Source: Simmondsia chinensis
Taxonomy: Eukaryota; Streptophyta; Magnoliopsida; Caryophyllales; Simmondsiaceae
Length of the DNA stretch: 64,000 nt
Assembly (NCBI GenBank): GCA_018398585.1
Contig: JAGTTD010000009.1
Coordinates: forward strand, 10,421,193 to 10,485,192
Direction of reading: 5' to 3'
The first letter of the stretch is position 1; every line of letters starts with the position of its first letter. The translations under genes and the position numbers were made by a program. Under the pieces are notes generated by a model. The model saw only the letters and a list, made by a program, of their open reading frames with translations, had not been told where the DNA came from and did no database searches. Positions 54,607 through 64,000 of the stretch are shown here, piece by piece.

Positions 54607-55040
54607 TCCCAGGGATAAAACCTACAACTTAAAGCACTTTCTGGTCGTTTGTGTCAATCGTCCATAATGACTATAGAGTGATTTTGATTTTTCTTTCCTC
54701 CTTTTCCTCCACCATGACCTTTCTGTTATGAAACGTTGCAAAATTATCAGGAGCTCGTTCCGCAAAGGCTAATTGAAGTTTCTCCAGCTCGAGTTGTCAT
54801 TCCTGTCAAACGACCTTCGTGAAAGTTGTGTTGATTAATAGCACTGAATTTGCAGAAAGCATCTCATCAGAGACTGCGGAATATTGTTCTTTTATTCCCA
54901 TCAAAAACATCAAGAAGCAGTCCCTGTTTCTGCTTTCAAACATTTTCTTCATAGATCCACTGCTAAAAGTAGAAAATTGATCACAACCAGGATATCATCC
55001 CACAATTTCTTCATAGTCAAGCACCGGTTGTTCACCTTTG
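54607..55040 (-). pseudogene. copia Gag fragment, minus strand
   Basis: The minus strand reads LTMKKLWDDILVVINFLLL, then MKKMFESRNRDCFLMFLMGI, KEQYSAVSDEML, SVLLINTTFTKVV and LELEKLQLAFAERAPDNFAT. This matches the LWDEL...FLMGLN...RSQIL pattern of copia Gag (UBN2-type). Stops occur near 54950 and 54805. It probably continues through the target of element D toward 50875. Confidence 0.68.
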
Positions 55041-55045
55041 GTATG
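55041..55045. other. target-site duplication of solo LTR, left copy (GTATG)
   Basis: GTATG precedes the LTR and is repeated at 56501-56505 directly after it, a perfect 5-bp duplication. Confidence 0.9.
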
Positions 55046-56500
55046 TGATAAGTCTAGTTTAGTACATAATTACTTATATTATTTTGATTCATTTTTAACC
55101 ATTTTACATCTATGGTTTATCGGTTTTGCTCGTTTTTTACTATATTGCTATTTTCTTGCAAAAACACTTATTTCATGCTAAATCTTGCTAGGTTTTATCA
55201 TCAACAGCAACAATTAAAAGCAAGATACATCAAATAAAAGAAAAAAAAAAAATAACAAAATCCCCCCCAAATACACGGTTCATACATGAACCTCCATACA
55301 TGAACCTCCATAAAATGACACAAATATGCAACAAGTTGTTTTGGGCGGCAACTTTTCTTCATTTTTATAATCCAAATACATTGTATAATGCATGAATTGA
55401 TCACTTGAAGCTGAATGTGCAGGTTTTGGATGGTGATAACTCAGAAAATTTAAAAAAAAAAATTTGTAAGAACATAGCAAGTTGTAAAGCAGGCGCAACA
55501 TCTAGCAAATGAGGAGCAAGTTTGATAAATTTTTCTTCATAATTTTATCACCCCTCAAACACTATAAATAGGGGATGTTTGTGAGTAGTTTAGGCATCCT
55601 TCATCCAGCAAAAAGACAAAGAAAGTGAGAAAGAGTTGAGAGAAAAATGGGTGAGGAAAGAAGAAGAAAGGAATGAAGAAAGTTTTGTTTGTAATTTTGT
55701 ATTTTTAGCTCTTTCTATCCTTGTTCTTCATTAAGTTCATGAATTTTGTGTTAAAAATGCTTTATATTATGTTTATCATGAACTAATTTTGTTATTCCAA
55801 CGCTACGATGTAGCCTAAGTTGTAATGTACGCTCTTTTCTAGTTTAACATTTCCAATGTGTTGTTATTACGTTGTTGAAATGTTTATTATTGTTCTTCAT
55901 GAGTTTTAAATGCTTGATCACCATTTAAGGCCTACAATGATTCATAATGAGTCTGAGAGGAGATTTATGATGATTGCTAAGGTGATAAGTACCACAAATT
56001 GAGCGAATACTCTAGAGAGATTAACGCGATTTGTGTGGTTATAAATGAAAATCATAGATCTTTAAAAACCATTTTCTTATTTAAATTCATGCACGAGAGT
56101 GATGGGTTAATATTGAAAAAAGCATGCTAAATATTGCACGAAAGAGAATATTTTGCAAATTATAGTTTTCAACCATCAACATGTAATAACAACTTGAATA
56201 ACGAGAACAAAAATGCATATTGATACAACTAGGTGAAATCGGATGCCTTGGTTCTTATTAAATCATAAAAACCTTCAAAAAATCCGTAACCTTAGACAAC
56301 AATTTTTGTTTTATTTTATTTTATTTTATTTTATTTTATTTCATATCCAAAACCTAAATTTTCGATCTTTCAAATAGTAGTTAAGCTAGTAATTTCGGTA
56401 ATCGCTTAATAACAATCCTCGTGGGAACAATACTTTACTTACTACTTTATGACTTGATACGACTAGTGCACTTGCCAAAGCATACCCAAGTTCAGCATCA
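55046..56500 (+). repeat. solo LTR of Athila type (1455 bp)
   Basis: It starts TGATAAGTCTAG and ends TTCAGCATCA, with perfect GTATG duplications and no internal domain. It is homologous to the Ath2 LTRs (AATGAGTCTGAGAGGAGAT, GATTTGTGTGGT, CTCGTGGGAAC blocks). TATAAATAG lies at 55563. A (TTTTA)n run lies at about 56306-56341. The orientation follows the Ath2 LTRs. It is the footprint of LTR-LTR recombination. Confidence 0.93.
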
Positions 56501-56514
56501 GTATGTTAGAATAC

Positions 56515-56925
56515 GTCACTTAATAATCAAATTAATGAATTTAACTCTATTATTCAAGAGTTAAAAAAGATTGATGATGCTCCTAAGAATGAAGATCAAG
56601 CTATGTTATTATTGTGTTCTCTCTCTACCTCTTATAAAGGCTTTGTTGAAAGCATAATTCATGGTGGTAGAAAATTTATCACAGTTGATGAGGTTAAGAA
56701 AAACTTACTGAGTAAAGAAATGGTAGATAAGGAGTTGTCTGACTCCGTTTATGACTCAGGAAGTTGTTTGTTTGTGAGATGAAGAACTGAAACAAGAGGA
56801 TCTGATAATGATGGAAACAAGTCAAGGTCTAAGTCAAGACATAAAGACTTATCTTGTAATTACTGTCACAAGAAATGGAACATTAAGAGAAACTGTTGTG
56901 AAGGGAAAACTAAAAACTGATAAAA
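56515..56925 (+). pseudogene. copia Gag fragment with degenerate zinc knuckle (element H)
   Basis: NQINEFNSIIQELKKIDD, AMLLLCSLSTSYKGFVESII, ITVDEVKKNLLSKEMVDKEL, then a Ser/Arg/Lys-rich stretch and CNYCHKKWNIKRNC. The knuckle spacing is CX2CX4(N)X4C with the His replaced by Asn. A stop lies at about 56780. Confidence 0.82.
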
Positions 56926-57029
56926 GAAAGGACTAGAAAAGAAATGATAAACCGTAGAAGCTAGTGTAGTTGAAGATGAGAATGATGTTGATGTTTTGTT
57001 AGTGACCGAATCTCGGTCCAGATCTAAAG

Positions 57030-58346
57030 ACAATTGGATTCAGGATTCGGGTTGCTCCTATCATGTTTGTCCCAATAGTGACTGATTCACCACATATGAG
57101 TCAATTCAAGGTGGAGTCGTTCTAATGGGTAATGTTGCAGCATGCTGAGTTTTGGGTATAGGAACAATTCGAGTTAAGATGTTTGATGGCACTGTTAGGA
57201 CATTGAGTGACGTTCGTCACATTCCAGATTTAAAGAAGAATCTTATCTCTTTACGTAACCTTGATTCTCATGGGTACAAGTACTCAGCTCAAGATGGAGT
57301 TATGAAGGTCAGTAAGGGTGCTCTGATTATGATGAAAGGCAGACAGGTAGGAACTCTATATGTTGGTTCCACAGTGATAGGATCAATATTTGTTTCTTCA
57401 TCATCTATGACAAGTCTAGATATCACTAAGTTATGGCACATGAGACTTGGTCATATGGATGATAAGGGGTTGTCTAAGCTCAGTAAAAGGGGCTTGTTAT
57501 ATGATCAGTCCACAGGACTGATGGAATTCTTTGAGCATTGCATTTATGGGAAGCAGAAGAGTGAGAGCTTCAAACAGACAGTGCATAAGACTAAGGGGAC
57601 ATTAGATTACATCCATTCAGATTTATGGGACCTTCCAAAGTTGCTTATAGAGGTGGTTCCAGGTATCTTGTAACGTTTACTGATGATTTTTCTAGGAAAG
57701 TTTGGGTCTACTTCTTAAAGCAGAAGAATGAAATGTGTGACACTTTCAAGAAATAGAAGGCTTTTTTGAGAAGCATACAAGAAAGCAGATTAAGAGGTTA
57801 AGGACAGAAAATGGCCATGAATATGTTGAGGGTGACTTCACCAAATTCTGTGAATATCAAGGCATTGTTAGACATAGAACTTGCACAGGTACACCTTAGC
57901 AGAATGGAGTTGCAGAAAGGCTGAATAAAACGTTGCTAGAAAAAGCTCATTGTATGCTTTCCAATGCAGGTTTGGACAGAGAATTTTGGGCAGAGGCAGT
58001 GAACATGGCATGTCACTTGGTGAACCGTTCACCTCATTCATCTCTTCAGCTGAAGACTCCAAAAGAGATATGGTCAAAATCCCCTGCAAACTATTCTTAT
58101 TTAAGAATCTTTAGTTGCCCTGCTTATGCTTATGTTAATGAAGGAAAGCTCGAGCCTATAACCAAGACGTGCATCTTTCTTGGTTATACTTTAGGATTGA
58201 AGGGATTTCGTTTATGGGATTCTAATTCTCATAAATATCTGACGTGTAGGGATGTCACGTTTGACGAGTCTTCATTACTCCTTCCACAGAAGAAGTCTTC
58301 TGCTATTTGTGATTCCAATCAGGTGCAGATGCCAAAGATAGTTTAG
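57030..58346 (+). pseudogene. copia protease and integrase (element H)
   Basis: Protease is NWIQDSGCSYHVCPN at about 57030 (D-S-G present) followed by a stop. The frame 57152-57673 holds DVRHIPDLKKNLISLRNLDS and the GAG-pre-integrase LWHMRLGHMDDKGLSKLSKR. Integrase continues with TFTDDFSRKVWVYFLKQ, RTENGHEYVEG (catalytic Asp of R-T-D-N-G reads Glu), a stop before QNGVAERLNKTLLEKAHCML (Glu present), and C-terminal FLGYTLGLKGFRLWDSNSHK. Frame changes lie near 57640, 57760 and 57900. Confidence 0.87.
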
Positions 58347-58599
58347 TTACAATTAGGTAGCATAGTTCAGCAGCAGAATGAGCCCACAGAAAGTATACAG
58401 GCACCTCCAGTACAAATTTTTGATAGAAATGAAGTGATTGAAACCAATCAGCAAGTGGAGCAGTATACTATAGCCAGTGGAAGACAGAAGAGACAAGCCA
58501 AACCACCACAGCGGTATGGTTATGAGAGATGGTAGCTTATGCTCTTACGATGGCTGAGATGATGGAAGACAGTGAGCCTTCCACCTATACAGATGTTGT

Positions 58600-59350
58600 G
58601 TCTATAACTGATTCAGAAAAATAGTTGATGGCAATGCACGAAGAGATGGACTCTTTACAGAAGAACTAGACTTGGCAGCTTGTTAAGCCTCAAACAGGAA
58701 AGAGGATCATTGGTTGCAAATGGGTCTTCACAAAAAAGAAGGCATTACAGGAGTTGAAGATGCAAGGTACAAGGCTCGATTAGTAGCCAAAGGTTACAGT
58801 CAGGTACATGGTATTGACTTTCATGATATTTTTTCACCTGTTGTTAGACATTGTTCCATTTGAGCACTACTTGCTTTAGTAGCCATGCATGATTTAGAGT
58901 TACAGCAGCTTGATGTGAAAACTGCATTCCTGTATGGTGAGCTAGAAGAGAGTATTTACATGCATCAGCCTGAGGACTTTATTGTTGAAGGAAAAGAAGA
59001 CCATGTTTGTTTGTTGAAGAGATCTCTTTATGGTTTGAGGCAATCTCCAAGACAGTGGTACAATAGATTCATCAGTTTATGACCAGTCATAGGTTCTTAG
59101 GAGTAAATATGACAGTTGTGTCTATTTCAGACAAACTAATGCAGGTTCATTCATTTATCTTCTATTATATGTTGATAACATGTTGATTCCAGCTAAAGAT
59201 ATGTTTGAGATCGACAAGCTGAAAGCTATGTTGAAGAGTGAATTCGAGATGAAAGATTTAGAAGCAGCCTAGAAGATACTCGGTATGGAAATCAAGAGAG
59301 ACTGAATAGCAGGAAAGCTATACTTCTCTCAGGAGAAGTATATTGAGAAG
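58600..59350 (+). pseudogene. copia reverse transcriptase (element H)
   Basis: AMHEEMDSLQKN-stop-[20 protein letters not shown], then ELQQLDVKTAFLYGELEESI, KRSLYGLRQSPRQWYNRF and LLLYVDNMLIPAKDMFE. The catalytic box reads YVDN, so the second Asp is lost. FHMKDAKAVSTPLGAHFKLS marks the RT/RNase H junction. Stops near 58622, 58668, 59080 and 59300 are present. Confidence 0.88.
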
Positions 59351-59368
59351 GTTCTCGATCGTTTTCAT

Positions 59369-60060
59369 ATGAAAGATGCTAAAGCAGTTAGCACTCCTTT
59401 GGGAGCTCATTTCAAGCTTTCAGCATTAGCTTCACCACAGATAGAGGAAGACATCAGAAATATGTCACAGGTCTTGTACTCTAGTGCAGTTGGTAGTATT
59501 ATGTATGCTATGGTGTGCACACGTCCAGATATCACACATGTTGTTAGCAAGGTGAGCAGATATATGGCGAATCCAGAAAAAGAGCATTGGCAAGTTGTCA
59601 AATGGATTCCCAGGTATTTACGTGGCACTTCTGATAGATGTTTGGAGTTTGGGAGGAGTATAAGCTATTTAGTTGGTTATATCGATTTAGATTATGGTGG
59701 TGACCTTGATAAGAGGAAATTTACCTCAGGTTATGTCTTTTTACTTGGTAACTACACTATCAGCTGGACAGCTTTTATACAATCAGTTACGGCACAATCA
59801 ACTACAAAGGCAGAGTATATGGCACTGACAGAAGTATTTAAAGAAGTTGTTTTGTTGAAGGGTTTAACCAGTGAGATTAGTGTTGATCAAGGTGCAGTTG
59901 TTGTTTAATGTGACAGCCAGTCAGCAACTCATTTAGCCAAGGATCAGATAACCCATCATGATAGGACAAAGCATACAAATGTTAAACATCACTTCATTCG
60001 GGATCTGATTGAAGAGGGCAAGGTTGAATTGAAGAAGATTGGCCCGCTGATATGTTCGCT
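59369..60060 (+). pseudogene. copia RNase H (element H)
   Basis: The 179-codon frame holds SAVGSIMYAMVCTRPDITHV, LVGYIDLDYGGDLDKRKFTS (family A-D-W-A-G-D; Asp present), FIQSVTAQSTTKAEYMALTE (Glu) and VVLLKGL. After a stop at 59908 the tail continues CDSQSATHLAKDQITHHDRT, TKHTNVKHHFIRD and VELKKI. It is the best preserved domain of H. Confidence 0.88.
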
Positions 60061-60190
60061 AAAGTTCTACCCAGCAGCAAGTTCGAGCATTGCTTGGACC
60101 TGGTTGGGTTTTCTGTTTTGTTGAATTAACCCCTTGAGGGTATTTTGTGGAGAAGTTCTTTTGTGAGAAATTTGAACCAAGGTGGAGATT

Positions 60191-60632
60191 TGTTAGGTTA
60201 TGTCTCAAATTCCTCGTATTTATGAAGGGGCTTGCCGTGAGCACGCCTATTGATCGGGGGTATTGCCGATTGGTCAGGAAGTACGCAGAAAGCAAGAGGC
60301 TGTAGAAAGTTCGCCGATCGATCGGGAAGTACCAACGATCGACCCGATCTACACGCGACGTATAAATATGACGTGAGGGTTTCATCATTAGGTATCCAAA
60401 TTAAAGTGAGTGCCATCAAGAGAGAGAGAGGAAGTGAATTGTAGTTCTTCCATTATTTCGATCAATAAAGATTCACCATCTCCGCTCGTGGTTTTTCCCC
60501 CTCTCGACTGAAGAGGGGTTTCCGCATAAATCATTGTCTCTTTCGTTTATTCTCTTTTACCCTGTTATTTACTTCTCATATTTGTTATATTATTTGAATT
60601 GAATCCTGTTCTTGGGTAGTATTTTCTTAACA
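60191..60632 (+). repeat. 3' LTR of element H
   Basis: It starts TGTTAGGTTATGTC after the purine tract AAGGTGGAGATT and ends TTTCTTAACA. GC-rich GATCGATCGGG blocks lie upstream of TATAAATA at 60361. It is followed directly by integrase of G. Confidence 0.85.
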
Positions 60633-61260
60633 AAGTGGCATCCCGATCACTCACTATACTAGCAGGCCAACCATGTAATTTAAAAACGTTATCCAAATAT
60701 ATTTGCGCAACAGTAGAGGCTATATAGGGATGAGTCAATGCCATACAATGGACCTACTTTACCTATCAAATACTACAAAAATTACCTCTTTCCCAAATGA
60801 AGTAGGGAGTCGCTCTATGAAATCCATAGAGATATCTTCCCAAACCTTGAGGAATTGGCAAAGGGATTGAGCAAACCTGGACTTGCAGCAGAATCATATT
60901 TGTTAGCTTGACAAACTGAACACTCTCTAATGAATTTGTGAACTTCTCGATTCATACCCTTCCAAAAAAGGAGTTGTTTAACCCTCATGAGCGTGGTGTC
61001 ACGGCCGGAGTGTCCTCCAAAAGATGAGGAATGCATCCAAAACAAGATCTTACCCTAAGAATAGGATCTGGACCAATAACAATATTTCCCTTATGCCTAA
61101 GTTCATTGTTGATCCAAGCATAATGTGAAGGCAAACTAACAGAAGCACCCCGTTGAAGTCGCTCCACTAAAAGTTTCAATTGGCTATCTTTTGTCCACCT
61201 TTGTTTAATGAGGTTTAAGAGGTCAGAACTAATAGATGAGAGGGCCAACAACGGAAGCTC
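60633..61260 (-). pseudogene. Ty3/gypsy element G integrase, truncated by H
   Basis: On the minus strand: LKLLVERLQRGASVSLPSHY, then HHCC finger (FGGHSGRDTTLMRVKQLLFW, IRECSVCQANKYD) with all four ligands, then decayed FGKISLWIS and, at the copia junction, ASTVAQIYLDNVFKLHGWPA and SIVSDRDAT. The gene is cut just after the second catalytic Asp (S-D-R-D). The rest is absent from the window. Confidence 0.87.
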
Positions 61261-61833
61261 AGCCCCAAGATGTCAGGACAAAGCATCTGCAACAACATTT
61301 TCGTACCCACTTTTATATTGAATATCATAAGAAAACCCCATTAATTTCGAGAGCCAAAAATGTTGGAACGCGGCAGACATATTTAGATCCAAAAGATACT
61401 TGAGACTTCTTTGGCCAGTTTTAATTAAAAAGTGTTTAGCAAGTAAATCTTAAGCCCATTTTTAAACCGCATAGACTATTGCCAGGAGTTCCCTTTCATA
61501 TACCGATGAGGACATACGTCTAGGCCCCAAAGCCTTACTAATAAATGTTATAGGATGGCCTTCTTGTAATAGAACTGCGGCCATACCCCCACCAGAGGCA
61601 TCAGTAACAAACTGCTTAGAAAAATCTGACACTGCCAAAAATGGGAGCAGAGGCAAGGGCCGCTTCAAGGCCTGGAATGAAGTCTCTACATCCCAAGACC
61701 AAAGAAAACCATCTTTTTTATGAAAATCAGTAAATGGTTTAGTAATAAGCCCATAATCTTTTACAAACCTTTGGTAATAACCAGCTAAACCCAAGAAGCT
61801 TCTATGTTCCTTCTGGTTTATTGGTGTGGCCAA
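61261..61833 (-). pseudogene. Ty3/gypsy element G RNase H
   Basis: The minus-strand frame 61462-61833 holds EHRSFLGLAGYYQRFVKDYG (RT end), SDFSKQFVTDASGGGMAAVL (first Asp) and SSSVYERELLAIVYAV (Glu). It continues beyond a stop at about 61450 with LLAKHFLIKTGQRSLKYLLD-type sequence. The wording differs from C, E and F, so G is a separate gypsy lineage. Confidence 0.88.
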
Positions 61834-62640
61834 GACTTAACAGCTTGTATCTTCTTCGAATTGGTCAAAACACCTCCTGCAGCAATGATGTGACCCAGGT
61901 CCTCTATTTGTTTTACTACAAAAGCTCATTTTCTTTCATTAGAAAAAAGAGAGTTAGTCCCCATCAAATCAAAAACCAAACTCAAATGCACCAAATGATC
62001 GGACATATTAGGACCATAAATCAATATATCATCAAAAAATATCAAAATGAATTTCTTAAGATAAGGCCTACAAATGTGATTCATCAAAGCTTGAAATGCA
62101 GAGGGAGCATTAGTTAGACCAAAGGGCATAACTAGAAATTCATAATGCCCCGAATGAGTTTTAAAAGTTGTTTTGTAAACATCTCCCTAGTACATGCGTA
62201 GTGGAAGATAACCCAATCGTAAGTCTATTTTAGAGTAAACCTTAGATTGTTCAAGTTCTTCAATCAACTCCTCAACTATAGGGATAGGGAACTTGTCTTC
62301 TATGATATGTTTATTGAGTTCCTATACACACAACTTCCACATTCCATCTATCTTGCCCATCAAGACTACAGGAGATGCAAAAGGGGGTGAACTATATTGG
62401 ATTGTGCCTCTATTCAACATATCCTGGATTTGCTTCTCTATAATGTCCTTTCGTATTAGAGGATACCGATATGGACGTCTGTTAATTGGTGCCGTCCCAT
62501 CCTTAAGCGGAATCTCGTGATCGAAACAACCCCTAGAAGGAGGTGACAGACGGGGCTCATCAAAAATATGCTTATATGAAGACAATAAAGTTCCAGGTCA
62601 TGGTTCTTGTTTTAAAATGGTTTACAGACCCATCATTGGG
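61834..62640 (-). pseudogene. Ty3/gypsy element G reverse transcriptase
   Basis: The minus strand gives SSYKHIFDEPRLSPPSRGCF, DHEIPLKDGTAPINRRPYRY, FASPVVLMGKIDGMWKLCV-stop, then decayed KIDLRLGYLPLRMY-stop, [18 protein letters not shown] and [20 protein letters not shown] with the catalytic Asp pair. Stops at about 62190 and 62320 break it. Confidence 0.88.
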
Positions 62641-62869
62641 ACTAGGACATGCTAACTCACAATTGGTCATCAACTCTTGTTTCTCATTAGTTCCATGCTT
62701 TGCAGAGCCCAGCCACTGAATTAGATATAAGCGAGGAGAATCAAGAAGAGCCTTGTTAATGTACCTAGGTCCTGCATGATAGATATTTCTTGATTATTAA
62801 CCCCTTTTAAGACCAATTTACTGCCGTTTACTTCTATCTACATCCACATTCGTTTGAAGTTCCATACAA

Positions 62870-63235
62870 TAGACCCTAAAGTAGACAACCATTGGACCCT
62901 AAAACCAAATCACAGCCCTCTAATTTGATGACCATAACGTCTGAAACAAAAGAAGTGCCTTGAATAGACCAAGTAAAATTCTTACACAAGAAGTATGAAG
63001 TTAAATGATATCCATCTGCTGCTGCTAAGGGTTGAAAGCACATGGGAACTAGTTTGCACCCCAATTTAGTGGCTAAATTCGTATCAATGAAGTTGTGGGT
63101 GCTACCACTATCCACAAGAATTTGAAGTGGTCGCTTTCCATGATAGCCAACAATTCTCATGGTTTGGAAAGAGGAAATTCCATTTGAAGCATGTATAGAG
63201 ATTCGGGGCTCATTATAACCATCCAATTGCACATG
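62870..63235 (-). pseudogene. Ty3/gypsy element G aspartic protease
   Basis: A 118-codon minus-strand frame: ISIHASNGISSFQTMRIVGY, LQILVDSGSTHNFIDTNLAT with D-S-G, MCFQPLAAADGYHLTSYFLC and MVIKLEGCDLVLG. It then reads SNGCLL where the family has V-Q-W-L. It is otherwise intact. Confidence 0.88.
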
Positions 63236-63258
63236 TCCAGATCATAGTTGCACGAAGC

Positions 63259-63322
63259 AGGAGCGGGAGCAGGAGTGGAAACAGGACCGGGAACGGAAAC
63301 GGGAGCGGGAACAAGGAGCGGG
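63259..63322. repeat. GGAACG/GGGAGC-type hexanucleotide minisatellite
   Basis: Imperfect purine-rich 6-bp units (GGAGCG, GGAGCA, GGAAAC, GGAACG, GGGAGC) lie just right of the G protease. No coding role is evident. Confidence 0.8.
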
Positions 63323-63394
63323 CAGTCATAAAAGTTTCTAAAGTTGGGTGCGTTGAGAGTGCACTTATATTATTATATACTACATACACAAAAA

Positions 63395-63442
63395 ATGTAA
63401 TAAAGGATTATCAATTGAGCCATTGATAATCCTTTATTACAT
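63395..63442. repeat. perfect inverted repeat (20-bp arms, short loop)
   Basis: ATGTAATAAAGGATTATCAA at 63395-63414 is followed after 8 bases by its exact reverse complement at 63423-63442. One further T-A pair can extend the stem inward. The hairpin lies between gypsy G and the repeat-encoding ORF. Confidence 0.95.
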
Positions 63443-64000
63443 CAGAGGGAATGGGCCCGGTTTGGTGGGGCTTCCTTCTAGTGACCTACCCGTTGTTTCA
63501 CCTAGGGGAAATGGGCCCATTTCGGAGAGGCTTTCTCCTAGAGTTTCACCCGTTACTCACACTAGTGGGAATGAGCCCAATTCGGAGGGGCTTCAAGGTA
63601 GTGCTGCCCCTAGAGGAAATGGGCCCGTTTTGGAGGGGCTTTCCTCTAGGGATGTTAGCCGTGGGCCGCTTTTCGGTTCTTTTAGGGTTGATGCTGACTG
63701 TATGGTTCTTTTTGATTCTGGATCAGTTTCCCTTTCGCCTCGGACCTTTGCCGAAATTTTATATGTTCCCACTCCTATTCGAGAAGACTCGGAGTTAGTG
63801 GATGTTCCTATTGAGTTGGAGATGGCGCAGGATGACATTCTTGGAGTTGCTACCCCCCTTGTTTGTTCGTTGCGTCGGTCGACTAGTGTGCCGAGTCTAG
63901 GCACGTCGAACTGATCTGAGCATTTGTCGGACACCTCCACTTCTCCACATGTTGAGGTTGCCGTAGTGGGCCCGAGGAGGCCGCTCACTCGTGTGGCCAA
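63423..64000 (+). pseudogene. unassigned reading frame with 20-residue repeats
   Basis: A frame of 163 codons (63423-63914) has one in-frame TGA at 63912 and then stays open to the window edge. Its first third holds four repeats beginning GNGP/GNEP with spacing 60, 60 and 48 bp, all multiples of three, which supports coding on this strand. The rest (VPIELEMAQDDILGVATPLV) is acidic and Ser/Pro-rich. No family is recognised. A long minus-strand frame (63593-64000) overlaps it. It may be a retroelement linker region or host-derived. Confidence 0.4.

Larger units (their letters stand above)
56506..60632 (+). mobile_element. Ty1/copia element H, 5'-truncated, with 3' LTR
   Basis: Gag, protease, integrase, RT, RNase H and a 442-bp 3' LTR lie on the plus strand. 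The left end is cut within gag at the junction now holding the solo LTR. The right end lies inside the integrase gene of gypsy element G, so H inserted into G. It is a different family from A. RT and integrase catalytic changes and many stops show it is dead. Confidence 0.88.

Noticed and set aside
60059..60444. ORFs of 64-109 codons within the H LTR
   Set aside because: They overlap on opposite strands within a defined LTR containing promoter-like elements. No homology is recognised.

Overview
This window looks like a heterochromatic, repeat-only stretch of a flowering-plant nuclear genome, probably a eudicot, although the sequence does not allow a species call. I find no intact host gene, tRNA, rRNA or CRISPR array. 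Almost every base that can be assigned belongs to nested, decayed retrotransposons. The plant assignment rests on initiator-Met primer-binding sites (TGGTATCAGAGC) after several LTRs, an Athila-type tRNA-Asp site, Ty1/copia and Ty3/gypsy chromovirus polyproteins, an RTE-type LINE with a (GTT)n tail, and a hAT-type MITE.

Layout. 1-5018: 3' half of a copia element (A) with a 2.2-kb 3' LTR. 5019-20655: a related copia element (A') on the minus strand, with its 5' LTR at 18479-20655 and a leader full of tandem repeats. Two elements are nested in A': B (6079-10697), a non-autonomous LTR element with unrecognised ORFs, and C (12006-17777), a chromovirus. 20656-25490: remains of an Athila/Tat-like element (Ath1) and two LTR copies. 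25491-29100: a 5'-truncated RTE LINE. 29101-33660 plus 38814-41375: a second Athila-like element (Ath2), split by chromovirus E (33661-38813) and carrying a MITE in its 3' LTR. 41376-43088: weakly assignable DNA. 43089-48799: chromovirus F on the minus strand. 48800-51013: low-complexity DNA, an unassigned basic ORF and a dispersed repeat. 51014-54607: element D, a Gag-only LTR element flanked by an unusually long direct repeat of about 117 bp. 54608-55045: minus-strand copia gag. 55046-56500: a solo Athila-type LTR with a perfect 5-bp TSD. 56506-60632: copia element H, joined to the integrase of gypsy element G (60633-63235, minus). 63236-64000: a minisatellite, a perfect hairpin and an ORF with 20-residue repeats.

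B and D lack reverse transcriptase and integrase but share primer-binding site, polypurine tract and LTR features with the chromovirus relatives, which suggests (inference) mobilisation in trans. Both Athila-like elements pass from protease almost directly into their 3' non-coding region, as gag-pro-only derivatives would. All autonomous-type elements carry stops, frameshifts or lost catalytic residues, so none looks active. The points most worth follow-up are element B's unknown reading frames, the long duplication around D, and the repeat-rich leader of A'.
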